Source: an uncultured Campylobacter sp. (GTDB lineage Bacteria; Campylobacterota; Campylobacteria; Campylobacterales; Campylobacteraceae). Taken from it: a DNA stretch of 18,921 nucleotides. The stretch's first letter is position 1. The number at the start of each line of letters is the position of its first letter. Shown piece after piece: positions 7,292-15,340 of this stretch. Location of the stretch: assembly GCF_938045775.1 (NCBI RefSeq), contig NZ_CALIBH010000027.1, positions 1 to 18,921 of the forward strand, read 5' to 3'. The position numbers and the translations under genes are program-made. The notes below the pieces were generated by a model. It was not told where the DNA came from and searched no databases. It worked only from the letters and a program-made list of their open reading frames with translations.

Positions 7292-7297
7292 TATAAT
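7292..7297 (+). promoter_or_regulatory. Predicted -10 box of the hisS operon
   Basis: A perfect TATAAT (7292-7297) lies 47 bases before the hisS ATG, with AAATTTAA immediately upstream. Transcription would start near 7304 and give a leader of about 40 bases. No riboswitch or T-box-like fold fits in so short a leader. Confidence 0.6.
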
Positions 7298-7344
7298 CGC
7301 CGCAAAAATTTGAAAATTTTAAAATTTCACAAAGGATTTTATCG

Positions 7345-8586
7345 ATGATCAAGGCACTTCGCGGTATGAACGATATTTTAGACGAACAGGCGCGCATCTA
7401 CTCGCAAATTTTAAGCGTGTGCGAGCGCGTGGCGCGCAATTACGGCTTTTGCCTCATCGAAACTCCCAAACTCGAGCAGACCGCGCTATTTCGCCGCAGC
7501 GTCGGCGAGAGCAGCGATATCGTCGGCAAGGAGATGTATGAGTTTAGCGACAAAAGCGGCGATAGCGTCTGCCTGCGCCCCGAAGGCACCGCGGGCGTCG
7601 TGCGCGCTTTTATCGAAAAAAAGCTCGACCGCAGCGGCGGCGTGCATAAATTTTATTATCAAGGCTCTATGTTTCGCTATGAGCGCCCGCAAAAGGGGCG
7701 TCTGCGCGAGTTTCATCAATTCGGCGTCGAGTGCTTCGGGCAAAATAGCGTTTATGAGGATGCGAGCGTGATTTTGATGCTAGCGCAAATTTTACGCGAG
7801 CTAAATGTCGCCGCAACGCTTAAAATCAACTCTTTAGGCGATGAGGAGTGCATGCCAGCGTATAAAACCAAGCTCGTAAATTTCTTGCAAGAGCGCAAAG
7901 ACAAGCTCTGCGAGGACTGCCAAAGGCGTATCGACACCAATCCGATCCGCGTACTGGACTGCAAAAACGAAAGCTGCCAGAAAATTTTAGCCGCCGCGCC
8001 TCTTATAACGGAAAATTTAAACGACGCCTGCGCCGCGGAATTTGCACAGCTACAAAGAATTTTAACCCAAAACGGACAAAAATTTCAGATCGATGCGAAG
8101 CTCGTGCGCGGGCTTGATTACTACTGCAAAACCGCCTTTGAGTTCGTTTCATCCGAGCTTGGCGCACAAAGTGCCGTAGGCGGCGGCGGGCGCTACGACA
8201 GACTCGTGGAGTTTTTAGGCGGCAGAAAGACGGCGGGCGTGGGTTTTGCGATCGGCATCGAGCGAATAGCAGAAATTTTAAAAACGCGCGAAGCCCCTCA
8301 AGAGCGCGAAGGGATTTATATCGGCGCGCTGGATGAGGCGTTTGTTAGCACGGCGTTTTCGTTTGCGCTAAAGCTGCGAAAGTTTTGTAAAACTCAAATT
8401 TCATACGAGCCCAAAGCGCTTGCGAAGCATTTAAAAGCGGCCGACGGGGCGGAGGCGAAATTTTGCCTTTGCATCGGACAGGACGAGTTTGATCGCGCCG
8501 AGGTATGGTGTAAAAATTTAGAGGATCAAACCACCTTCGCGATCAAATTTAAAGAGGTCGAAGCGTTTTTTAAGGATAGAGCATGA
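7345..8586 (+). CDS. hisS: Histidine-tRNA ligase (HisRS)
   Basis: This class II aminoacyl-tRNA synthetase joins histidine to tRNA-His using ATP, in the cytoplasm. At 413 residues it has the usual bacterial length. Motif 2 is FYYQGSMFRYERPQKG (residues 103-118) followed by REFHQFGVE. The histidine-specific motifs are LVRGLDYYCKTAFE (253-266) and AVGGGGRYD (277-285). Motif 3 is GVGFAIGIERIAEIL (298-312). The C-terminal 100 residues match the anticodon-binding domain. The start is ATG at 7345, with AAAGGA (7331-7336) upstream. It is the first gene of a five-gene operon and overlaps speA by four bases (ATGA). In C. jejuni, as I recall, tmk and coaD precede hisS; here an orphan gene does. Confidence 0.97.
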   Translation: MIKALRGMNDILDEQARIYSQILSVCERVARNYGFCLIETPKLEQTALFRRSVGESSDIVGKEMYEFSDKSGDSVCLRPEGTAGVVRAFIEKKLDRSGGVHKFYYQGSMFRYERPQKGRLREFHQFGVECFGQNSVYEDASVILMLAQILRELNVAATLKINSLGDEECMPAYKTKLVNFLQERKDKLCEDCQRRIDTNPIRVLDCKNESCQKILAAAPLITENLNDACAAEFAQLQRILTQNGQKFQIDAKLVRGLDYYCKTAFEFVSSELGAQSAVGGGGRYDRLVEFLGGRKTAGVGFAIGIERIAEILKTREAPQEREGIYIGALDEAFVSTAFSFALKLRKFCKTQISYEPKALAKHLKAADGAEAKFCLCIGQDEFDRAEVWCKNLEDQTTFAIKFKEVEAFFKDRA

Positions 8587-10421
8587 GCGATTACGGACTA
8601 AATATTTGGGGAAATTCCAACTTCACGATAGACGGGGGCAAACTATGCCTAAACTCCGATTTCAAGCAGCCCTTGGTGGATATCATAAAAGAGATCCGCG
8701 CCGACGGCGTGCGAGGCCCGATACTGCTGCGCTTCCCGCACCTCATCAAAAAGCAGATTGTTGAAATTTACTCAAATTTTAACCGAGCCATTAAGGAGTT
8801 TGATTACAAGGGAAAATTCCACGCCGTCTATCCGCTTAAGGTAAATCAATTCCCGGGCTTCGTTAAAAATTTAGTCGATATCGGCGAGCCTTACGGATAC
8901 GGACTCGAGGCCGGCAGCAAGCCCGAACTGCTGCTAGCGATGGCGTATAACAAATACGGCGCGCCGATTACCGTAAACGGTTTTAAAGATAAGGAGCTTA
9001 TAAATATCGGCTTCATCGCCGCAGAGATGGGGCATAACGTGACGCTTACGATCGAGGGGCTAAACGAGCTTGAAACCATCATCGAAACGGCTAAGGAGCG
9101 CTTTGCACCAAAGCCTTTCATCGGGCTACGCATCAGGCTGCATAACTCCGGAAGCGGGTTGTGGGCGAAAAGCGGCGGGATAAATTCAAAATTCGGTCTT
9201 ACCTCGACCGAGCTTATAGAGGCGATAAACTTACTCAAGAAAAACGATCTCATCGAGCAGTTTACGATGATTCATTTTCATATCGGCTCGCAAATTACCG
9301 AGATCCATCCGCTCAAAAAAGCTCTTATCGAGGCGGGCAATATCTACACCGAGCTTCGCAAAATGGGTGCGAAAAATTTAAAATCCATAAATTTAGGCGG
9401 AGGTCTTGCTATCGAATACTCCCAAGCCAAAGAAAGCTCCAGCCGCAACTATACGCTAAAAGAATACGCCAACGACGTGGTTTTTTTGCTAAAATCGATC
9501 GCAGAGGATAAAAAAGAGGCCGAGCCTGATATCTTTATCGAGAGCGGCAGATACGTAGCCGCCAGCCATGCTGTGCTAGTAGCGCCGATTTTGGAGCTTT
9601 TTACCCAAGAATACACAGAAGAAAAGCTCGCCTTAAAAAAGGATAATCCGCCGGTAGTCGCCGAGCTATACGATCTGTATAAAACTCTAAAACCCTCCAA
9701 CGCACTAGAGTATCTGCACGATGCCATGTCGCACATGGAGAGCGTGCTTACGCTATTTGATCTGGGATACGTCGATCTGATCGACCGCTCAAACGGCGAA
9801 ATTTTGGTTCATCTAATAATGCGAAAGGCGTATGGAATTTTAGGCAACAAGCAAGAATACAGCAATTTCTTAAACTCCTTAGGCAACGCCCAAGAGCGCT
9901 ATTTGGTAAATTTTTCGATCTTTCAAAGCCTGCCCGATTTTTGGGGCATCAAGCAACACTTCCCAATCATGCCGTTAGAGAGGCTGGATGAGCGCGCCAC
10001 GCTATCGGCGTCGATCTGGGATATCACCTGCGATAGCGACGGCGAGATAGAATTCGACAATCAAAAAAATCCGCTCTTTCTGCACGATTTCGATCCTGAA
10101 AAAGAGGAGTATTTTTTGGGCTTTTTCCTTGTCGGAGCCTATCAGGAGGTGCTTGGCATGAGCCACAACCTCTTTGCACACCCAACAGAGGCGACCGTGA
10201 TTTTAAAGGATGACGGCGGCTTTGAGATCAAGGATTTTATCGAATCTCAATCGGTCATCGACATCTTGGAGGATATGGACTACGACGTAGTAGATATCCG
10301 CGAAAGCCTAAACGAGCGGATCGAAAAATCAGACCTCATAGACGCAAAAGAGAAAAAGCATATCCTGGGCGAGCTATATCTGTTTTTAAACGACAACAGC
10401 TATCTAAAGACGATCAAATGA
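8583..10421 (+). CDS. speA: Biosynthetic arginine decarboxylase
   Basis: SpeA is a PLP-dependent (alanine-racemase-like fold III) enzyme that decarboxylates arginine to agmatine, the entry to putrescine and spermidine. The 612-residue length is close to the family norm of about 630. The PLP lysine lies in YPLKVNQ (K86). HIGSQ starts at H233 and the phosphate-binding GGGL is at 272-275. The catalytic CDSDG motif begins at C483, in the C-terminal beta-domain. The start ATG overlaps the hisS stop (ATGA), with AAGGA at 8572-8576 inside hisS, so translation is likely coupled. It overlaps cysE by four bases at its 3' end. The agmatine-processing genes are not in view. Confidence 0.96.
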   Translation: MSDYGLNIWGNSNFTIDGGKLCLNSDFKQPLVDIIKEIRADGVRGPILLRFPHLIKKQIVEIYSNFNRAIKEFDYKGKFHAVYPLKVNQFPGFVKNLVDIGEPYGYGLEAGSKPELLLAMAYNKYGAPITVNGFKDKELINIGFIAAEMGHNVTLTIEGLNELETIIETAKERFAPKPFIGLRIRLHNSGSGLWAKSGGINSKFGLTSTELIEAINLLKKNDLIEQFTMIHFHIGSQITEIHPLKKALIEAGNIYTELRKMGAKNLKSINLGGGLAIEYSQAKESSSRNYTLKEYANDVVFLLKSIAEDKKEAEPDIFIESGRYVAASHAVLVAPILELFTQEYTEEKLALKKDNPPVVAELYDLYKTLKPSNALEYLHDAMSHMESVLTLFDLGYVDLIDRSNGEILVHLIMRKAYGILGNKQEYSNFLNSLGNAQERYLVNFSIFQSLPDFWGIKQHFPIMPLERLDERATLSASIWDITCDSDGEIEFDNQKNPLFLHDFDPEKEEYFLGFFLVGAYQEVLGMSHNLFAHPTEATVILKDDGGFEIKDFIESQSVIDILEDMDYDVVDIRESLNERIEKSDLIDAKEKKHILGELYLFLNDNSYLKTIK

Positions 10422-11113
10422 GTTTTTGGCAAATTTTAAAACGGGACTTCACCGAGCCCTTGCGCCAAGACCCCGCATGCAACGGCATATTTGAGATATT
10501 TTTCTGCTATCCAGGCGTCTGGGCGCTAATAAATTACCGCTTCGCGCATTTTTTCTACGAGCGAGGTTTTAAACTTATAGCTCGCGCGATCAGCGGACTT
10601 AGCCGCATAATCACCGCCGTAGATATAAACCCGGGCGCACGTATCGGCTCGGGCGTGTTTTTCGACCACGCCACGGGGCTTGTCATCGGAGAAACGGCGA
10701 TCATCGGTGATAACTGCCTGATCTATCAGGGCGTCACTCTCGGCGGCGTGAGCTTAGAGCACGGCAAGCGCCATCCGACGCTGCAAAACGGCGTCGTAGT
10801 GGGCGCGGGAGCCAAAGTATTAGGCAACATCACCATCGGCGAAAATTCCAAAATCGGCGCAAATTCCGTAGTCGTAAAGGACGTCGCGCCAAACTGCACC
10901 GCCGTAGGAGTGCCGGCTAGAATTTTAGGCGGCTGCGAGAGCGATCCTTTGGCGCATAATAAAATTCCAGATATCAGCCAAGAGCTTATCAAATATCTCA
11001 TCAAGCGTATTGAAATTTTGGAAGATTGCATCTGCAGTGGCAGAAAAGATATCTCCGCAATGGATGAGGATCTAAACAAATTCTACGAAGAGTATCTGAA
11101 ATCATTAAAATAA
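10418..11113 (+). CDS. cysE: Serine O-acetyltransferase
   Basis: CysE transfers acetyl from acetyl-CoA to L-serine, giving O-acetylserine for cysteine synthesis. The 231-residue protein has a short N-terminal helical part and a left-handed beta-helix of hexapeptide repeats from about residue 70 to 170. The family's active-site region is present as FFDHATGLVIGETAIIGDNC (81-100), followed by IYQGVTLGG (102-110) and GKRHPTL (117-123). It resembles the compact EpsC-like form rather than the longer enterobacterial CysE. The start overlaps the speA stop (ATGA, 10418-10421) with only a weak ribosome site, so coupling is likely. The C-terminal tail after the beta-helix is unusually acidic and Cys-containing. 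Confidence 0.95.
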   Translation: MSFWQILKRDFTEPLRQDPACNGIFEIFFCYPGVWALINYRFAHFFYERGFKLIARAISGLSRIITAVDINPGARIGSGVFFDHATGLVIGETAIIGDNCLIYQGVTLGGVSLEHGKRHPTLQNGVVVGAGAKVLGNITIGENSKIGANSVVVKDVAPNCTAVGVPARILGGCESDPLAHNKIPDISQELIKYLIKRIEILEDCICSGRKDISAMDEDLNKFYEEYLKSLK

Positions 11114-11123
11114 GAGGGTTAAA

Positions 11124-11603
11124 GTGAAAAAAGCTCTATTTTTTATAATTTGTGCGATTTTATCAGCAAGCGGCAGCGATGCTAATAGCGCGAAAAATTC
11201 CGCGGACGACGCCAGAATAAGCCTAGTAAAAAGTCTATACATCAAGGATACTTATTTCGGCGATCACAAAAATGTCTTATCGGCTTCTTTCAAATCTGCG
11301 CTTATGCAGGATGAAGCATCTGCTGGCGAAGGTGAGGTAGGCTGCTTGGACTACGATCCGATAATCGGCGGTCAGGATGTCTGCGACAACGCGAAATATG
11401 ATTTTGAGCTAGGGCAGCGCGATACCGTCGTAGTGACACAGACCTGCCCCTACGGCGCGCAGACGATAATCTACAAACTCGTCCGTAGCGGAGGCGATTA
11501 TAAAATCGACGATATCTACAACCAAGACCCAAGTAGCGGCAGGGCTTTTAGCGTCAAAAATCAAATTTTAAATTGTCTAAACCAATCCAAGGAGCATCAA
11601 TGA
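11124..11603 (+). CDS. Small exported protein, DUF3828-like
   Basis: This 159-residue protein starts at GTG 11124, with GAGGG (11114-11118) upstream and only 10 bases after the cysE stop. A typical Sec signal (MKKALFFIICAILSASGSDA) suggests export to the periplasm, with cleavage near residues 17-23; no lipobox cysteine is seen. The mature part has four cysteines (G-C-L-D-Y, D-V-C-D-N, Q-T-C-P-Y, L-N-C-L-N) that could form two disulfides. The pattern of a GCLDYDPI.GGQD motif followed by a strand-rich YKI.DIYN segment resembles DUF3828, an NTF2-like family of unknown function. It overlaps aspB by four bases (ATGA at 11600-11603). As I recall, C. jejuni has no gene between cysE and aspB, so this looks like an insertion into a conserved operon. 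Confidence 0.85.
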   Translation: MKKALFFIICAILSASGSDANSAKNSADDARISLVKSLYIKDTYFGDHKNVLSASFKSALMQDEASAGEGEVGCLDYDPIIGGQDVCDNAKYDFELGQRDTVVVTQTCPYGAQTIIYKLVRSGGDYKIDDIYNQDPSSGRAFSVKNQILNCLNQSKEHQ

Positions 11604-12778
11604 AATTAACACTTTCAAGTCGCGTAAGCAAGCTCGGTGAAAGCCTAACGATCGCAATCAGCACCAAAGCCAAACAGATGAAAGCCCAGGGGCAAGACGT
11701 CGTGATCCTAAGTGCGGGCGAGCCCGATTTTGATACCGCAGAGGTCGCCAAAAAGGCGGTCATCGAGGCGATGGCTAAGGGCTGCGGCAAATACACGCCG
11801 ATCTGCGGCATGCCTGAAATTTTAAATTTAATCGCGCAGAAGCTAAAGCGCGACAACGACCTAGATTACAGGCCTGATCAGATCATCACCAACGTAGGCG
11901 CCAAACACTCGCTATTTAACGCCTTTAACTGCATCTTAAACGAAGGCGATGAGGTTATAATACCGGCGCCTTATTGGGTCACTTACCCCGAAATCGTAAA
12001 ATTTTGCGGCGGCAAGCCTGTCATCGTAGACACCAAGGCGGAAAACCGATACAAAATCACCACCTCACAGCTCAAAGCCGCGATCACCCCGCGCACGAAG
12101 GCGCTGTGCCTTTTCAACCCGAGCAACCCCGCAGGCGCCGTATATTCGCGGCAGGAGCTGCAAGAGCTTGCGGAAGTGCTAAAGGACACGGATGTTTTGG
12201 TAATTGCCGATGAAATTTACGAAAAAATCGTCTTCGGCAAGAGCTTCATAGCCGCAGCAAGCATCAGTGAGGATATGTTTAGGCGCACCGTGACGATCAA
12301 CGGGCTAAGCAAATGCGGCGCGATGCCCGGCTGGCGCTTCGGCTACACCGCCTGTGCCATCGATGAGCTAAATAAGGCTATGATCAGCCTGCAAAGTCAA
12401 AGCGTCAGCAACGTAGCAAGTATCGTCCAGGCAGGCGCTATGCCGGTGCTGCGGGGCGAGGCAGACGATTATATCGAGGAGATGAGGCACGAATACGAGC
12501 GCAGGCGCGATTTTGGCACGGACGCGATAAGCGCGATCCCAGGGCTCAGTGTCGTAAAACCAGATGGCGCATTTTATTTCTTCATAGATTGCTCTCAGGT
12601 AGAACCTGATAGTATGAAATTCTGCATGCAACTGCTAGATAAAGGGCTCGTAGCCACGGTGCCAGGAAGCGGATTTGGCATGGATGGGCACTTCCGCATA
12701 AGCTTTGCGTGCTCTATGGAAAATCTAAAACGCGGCTTTGAGCGCATAGAAAAATTCGTAAAAAATTACCACAGATAG
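11600..12778 (+). CDS. aspB: Aspartate aminotransferase, class I PLP enzyme
   Basis: This 392-residue cytoplasmic transaminase interconverts aspartate and oxaloacetate with 2-oxoglutarate and glutamate. The start is ATG 11600, five bases after AAGGAG (11589-11594), and it overlaps the upstream stop as ATGA. A longer in-frame reading from 11573 would bury that site and is rejected. Key residues: AGEPDFDT (39-46), PAPYWVTYP (122-130), NPSNPAGA (173-180), ADEIYEKI (203-210), the PLP Schiff-base lysine K238 in NGLSKCGAMPGWRFGY (234-249), and the substrate-carboxylate arginine in FRISFA (365-370). It is the last gene of the hisS operon. A minor alternative is a prephenate or other class I aminotransferase, but length and motifs match bacterial AspB. 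Confidence 0.94.
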   Translation: MKLTLSSRVSKLGESLTIAISTKAKQMKAQGQDVVILSAGEPDFDTAEVAKKAVIEAMAKGCGKYTPICGMPEILNLIAQKLKRDNDLDYRPDQIITNVGAKHSLFNAFNCILNEGDEVIIPAPYWVTYPEIVKFCGGKPVIVDTKAENRYKITTSQLKAAITPRTKALCLFNPSNPAGAVYSRQELQELAEVLKDTDVLVIADEIYEKIVFGKSFIAAASISEDMFRRTVTINGLSKCGAMPGWRFGYTACAIDELNKAMISLQSQSVSNVASIVQAGAMPVLRGEADDYIEEMRHEYERRRDFGTDAISAIPGLSVVKPDGAFYFFIDCSQVEPDSMKFCMQLLDKGLVATVPGSGFGMDGHFRISFACSMENLKRGFERIEKFVKNYHR

Positions 12779-12788
12779 GCACGCTAGC

Positions 12789-13088
12789 GAAATTTTGATC
12801 TAAATTTTAACGCGGCTCGCCGCAGTAATGGATTTTGAGACAAATTTGACTCGACGATACGGCGAATTTTGTGCAAATTTTGCGCGGCGCGACGACGAAA
12901 TTTTGACCGTAAATTTAGTGCGCACGACGGCAAAATTTAAAACAAATCTAGTGCGGTGCAACTCGGCGGCAAAATTTGATGTAGATCCTGTCGGGCGTAG
13001 CACGGCGCGGCGGTAGAATTTTAACATAATCCCGCGCGGCGCGGCGGTAGAGCTTAACGCTGATATTACGCGATGCGGCTCCGCATGA
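12789..13088. repeat. Degenerate tandem repeat array downstream of aspB
   Basis: About eight units of 31-42 bases follow each other, with approximate starts at 12789, 12830, 12862, 12893, 12930, 12969, 13011 and 13045. The common pattern is (G/A)AATTTTGA, three bases, AAATTTAGTGCG, then a CG-rich tail such as GCGCGACGG. Unit length and sequence drift, and later units are more eroded. A frame of 62 codons (12828-13016) reads the units as an 11-13 residue peptide repeat (F-x-x-N-L-x-R). It lacks a ribosome site and is probably fortuitous. ATGCGG (13073-13078) and CCGCAT (13081-13086) form a hairpin at the end. Confidence 0.6.
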
Positions 13089-13127
13089 TACGGCTTAGCG
13101 ACGGAATTTATCGACCGCCGGGCGCGG

Positions 13128-13247
13128 TTAAATTTTGTGCCGCCTGAGGCGGCTTGGAATTTTTAGAATTTAATGCGGCGACTCGGTGCGGTTAAATTTT
13201 GTGCCGTTTTAATTTAAGAGCATTTAAAATTTCATGCAGTTTTATTT
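13128..13247. repeat. Dispersed repeat TTAAATTTTGTGCCGTTTTA, three local copies
   Basis: Copies lie at 13128-13142 (5' part only, running into the hairpin GCCGCCT-G-AGGCGGC), 13192-13214 and 13224-13247 (TTAAAATTTCATGCAGTTTTATTT). Two further copies in the same orientation lie downstream of tsdA. Confidence 0.55.
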
Positions 13248-13947
13248 AGGGGCGTTAGAATTTCATATCGCCGCATTACGGTGCCTGCCGCGCGAAATTT
13301 TATCTCGGCAGCGATAATTCTAACGCGGATACGGTCCTGCGCGGCGCGCAAGCAGATCCGACCGCCAAAGCCCAAATCCGCTTAAATTTAAAATTCCTAG
13401 CCCGCTAAGGTTAAATTTCAAACCTAGCGCCCATTTAAGGCGCGTGCAGGGCGAGCATAAATACGCGCGCCGTCCAAGCGACACATAGACGAGACGATCC
13501 GCCTCGCCCTATCGCGCCGATAAATTTCGAATGCGACAGCGATCCTGCTGCGATGCACCGCGACATACTTTTGCAAATCTCGCGCTAAAATACCGATTTG
13601 CGACTTATATTTCGGCGGCATGCCGCGACAAGTTTTTGCGAACGGCTCGTTTGCGGCGGCAATATCGGAGCCTGCGCGGGCGACACACTGCGGTTTTACG
13701 AATGAGCGAAATTACCCGTCTAAATTTTACCCGTTCGCTTCCTGAGCGCTTGCATGCACTCCGTATTTATACGCGGTGCGACGCCGTATCCACGACGCAA
13801 AAATGAAGCGGTCCGTGCGCGCGGCGCGAAAACGCAGCGGCACGAAATACAGAGGCGCAAAAATGTAACAACATGGCAAGCGTGCCAAGCGGTGCACGAA
13901 ACGAGCCATGAAAGGTGCCCTTTAGATTTGCGCTCTCGCAAGCCTTC
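13248..13947. other. Non-coding spacer, no recognised gene
   Basis: Nothing credible is encoded here. Open frames at 13424-13621 and 13720-13989 (minus) and 13531-13806 and 13754-14044 (plus) overlap one another. They lack ribosome sites and have Arg/Cys/His-rich low-quality composition. A small perfect hairpin TGGCA-AGCG-TGCCA occurs near 13874-13887. Confidence 0.6.
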
Positions 13948-14092
13948 AAAATCGGCTTTTTTAAAATTTCCCCTGCGCGCAGACCGCAAAAATCAGCTTT
14001 TTAAAATTTTTTCGCCCGCTCAAATTTTAAAATCGGCTCTTTAAAATTTTCCTCTGTGCGAGCTCTCGGAATTTCTCCTTTTTTAAAATTTT
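13948..14092. repeat. Imperfect tandem repeats upstream of tsdA
   Basis: The block AAAATCGGCTTTTTTAAAAT (from about 13948) recurs as AAAAATCAGCTTTTTAAAAT (from about 13988) and AAAATCGGCTCTTTAAAAT (from about 14029). A fourth, weaker copy ends in CTCCTTTTTTAAAATTTT at about 14075-14092. The spacing is about 40 bases, and each block is followed by a C-rich segment. The array sits just upstream of the predicted tsdA promoter. Confidence 0.6.
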
Positions 14093-14130
14093 AACGCACA
14101 TTTAACTAAAAAATTCAATAATTTCAAATG

Positions 14131-14136
14131 TATATT
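14131..14136 (+). promoter_or_regulatory. Predicted extended -10 box of tsdA
   Basis: TATATT (14131-14136) is preceded directly by TG, and an AT-rich stretch lies upstream. A start near 14143 would leave a very short leader with AAAGGAG at 14147-14153, five bases before the ATG. Confidence 0.45.
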
Positions 14137-14158
14137 TTTACTTTTTAAAGGAGAACAT

Positions 14159-15148
14159 ATGAGAAAAACTGCCCTTGTTTTAGCGCTTCCGCTCTTTTTT
14201 ACGCCCATTTTAGGCTTTGATGTAGCCAAACTCAACGCCAAAAAAGCCGTGCCGTACGAGCACAAGACGCAGGAATTTAAGCTGCCCGTAGGCATCGACG
14301 AAAACGGCGTCATAGACGAGGCGAAGCTCGGCGACTCGTCTTATGCAAAGACCGTCATCTACGGCGCGAAGCTCATCAACGAGACGACGAGGTATCTCGG
14401 GCCGCAAGCAAAGGACGAAAAAATGCGCTTTGCGGGCAACAACCTCTCCTGTTCGAGCTGCCATACGAGCGGCGGCGTCGTGCCCGATCAAAGCCCGTTC
14501 GTGGGTATCTACGCGAGATTTCCGCAGTATGTCGCGAGATCGGATCAGCTAGTCACGCTGCAAGACCGCATAAACGGCTGTTTTCAGCGCTCGATGGCGG
14601 GCAAAGCGATCCCTACGAACTCCAAAGAGATGCGCGCGATGATCGCTTACATGCACTGGCTCTCCGCAGGCTATGAGGTCGGCGCAAAGGTAAAAGGCCA
14701 GGGGCTGCCGAAGGCGCAGTTTTTAGACCGCGCGGCGGATCCTAAAAAAGGACGCGAAATTTACGCCGCAAAATGCGCCGCCTGCCACGGCGAAAACGGC
14801 GAAGGGATAAAAAACGAGGGGTTTGCTCAAAGTGGCGATTATTACACATTCCCCGCGCTTTGGGGCGATGACAGCTACAATACGGGCGCCGGTATGTATA
14901 GGCTCATCGAAGGAGCGAGGTATGTCAAAGCCACTATGCCTAAAGGAGACGCCTCGCTAAGCTGGGAGGAAGCTTTCGACGTGACGGCGTATATAAACTC
15001 AAAACCGCGCAAGATCAAACCCGATAGGAAGAAAGATTTCCCCGACCTAGACGTCAAGCAGATGGATATGGACGTGGGGCCCTACAACGACGGATTTGAC
15101 GAGAACGACCACCGCTTCGGCCCGTATAAGCGCATGATCAAAAAATAA
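14159..15148 (+). CDS. tsdA: Diheme cytochrome c, thiosulfate dehydrogenase / tetrathionate reductase TsdA
   Basis: TsdA is a periplasmic diheme cytochrome that couples two thiosulfates to tetrathionate; the C. jejuni enzyme works in both directions and supports tetrathionate respiration. This 329-residue protein has a signal peptide (residues 1 to about 19), a first heme motif CSSCH (98-102) and a second CAACH (206-210). The hallmark of the family, a cysteine that ligates the catalytic heme, is present in RINGCFQRSMAG (C141). The distal ligand of heme 2 is expected at M260, in RYVKATMPKG. Length is equal to the C. jejuni protein. From memory, the C. jejuni enzyme has Asn just before the ligating Met; here it is Thr259. 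The start has a strong AAAGGAG site. The gene is monocistronic between two long repeat-bearing spacers. Confidence 0.92.
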   Translation: MRKTALVLALPLFFTPILGFDVAKLNAKKAVPYEHKTQEFKLPVGIDENGVIDEAKLGDSSYAKTVIYGAKLINETTRYLGPQAKDEKMRFAGNNLSCSSCHTSGGVVPDQSPFVGIYARFPQYVARSDQLVTLQDRINGCFQRSMAGKAIPTNSKEMRAMIAYMHWLSAGYEVGAKVKGQGLPKAQFLDRAADPKKGREIYAAKCAACHGENGEGIKNEGFAQSGDYYTFPALWGDDSYNTGAGMYRLIEGARYVKATMPKGDASLSWEEAFDVTAYINSKPRKIKPDRKKDFPDLDVKQMDMDVGPYNDGFDENDHRFGPYKRMIKK

Positions 15149-15155
15149 AATCAAA

Positions 15156-15171
15156 CGCCGTCCTCGCGGCG
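15156..15171 (+). terminator. Small GC hairpin after tsdA
   Basis: CGCCG (15156-15160) and CGGCG (15167-15171) form a stem with a 6-base loop, 8 bases after the tsdA stop, followed shortly by AATTTT. An alternative pairing is CCGTC with GACGG. It is weak as a terminator. Confidence 0.3.
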
Positions 15172-15267
15172 ACGGAATTTTGACGTAAATTTAATGCGGC
15201 TCGGAATTTAACGCAAATTTAGTGCGACGCGACACAGAATTTAATACAAATAGCGTGATGCGGCACG
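15170..15267. repeat. Three tandem units related to the array after aspB
   Basis: Units at about 15170-15200, 15201-15233 and 15234-15267 follow the pattern GGAATTTTGACGTAAATTTA, then RTGCG plus a CG-rich tail. They have a period of about 33 bases and match the units at 12789-13088 in sequence and orientation. Confidence 0.55.
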
Positions 15268-15340
15268 GATCTTAAAGCATTCTGTTCGGCGCAGCGCGGC
15301 ACGGCTCGGGATTTAATGCGATTGCGCTAGCCAAGTGCGA

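Noticed and set aside
11573..11599. An earlier in-frame start for aspB
   Set aside because: The AAGGAG site at 11589-11594 is correctly spaced for ATG 11600, and the AspB family begins at MKL.LS.RV; the extra nine codons have no ribosome site.
13720..14044. Overlapping open frames on both strands upstream of tsdA
   Set aside because: Several mutually overlapping frames with similar length and poor composition indicate stop-poor DNA, not genes.
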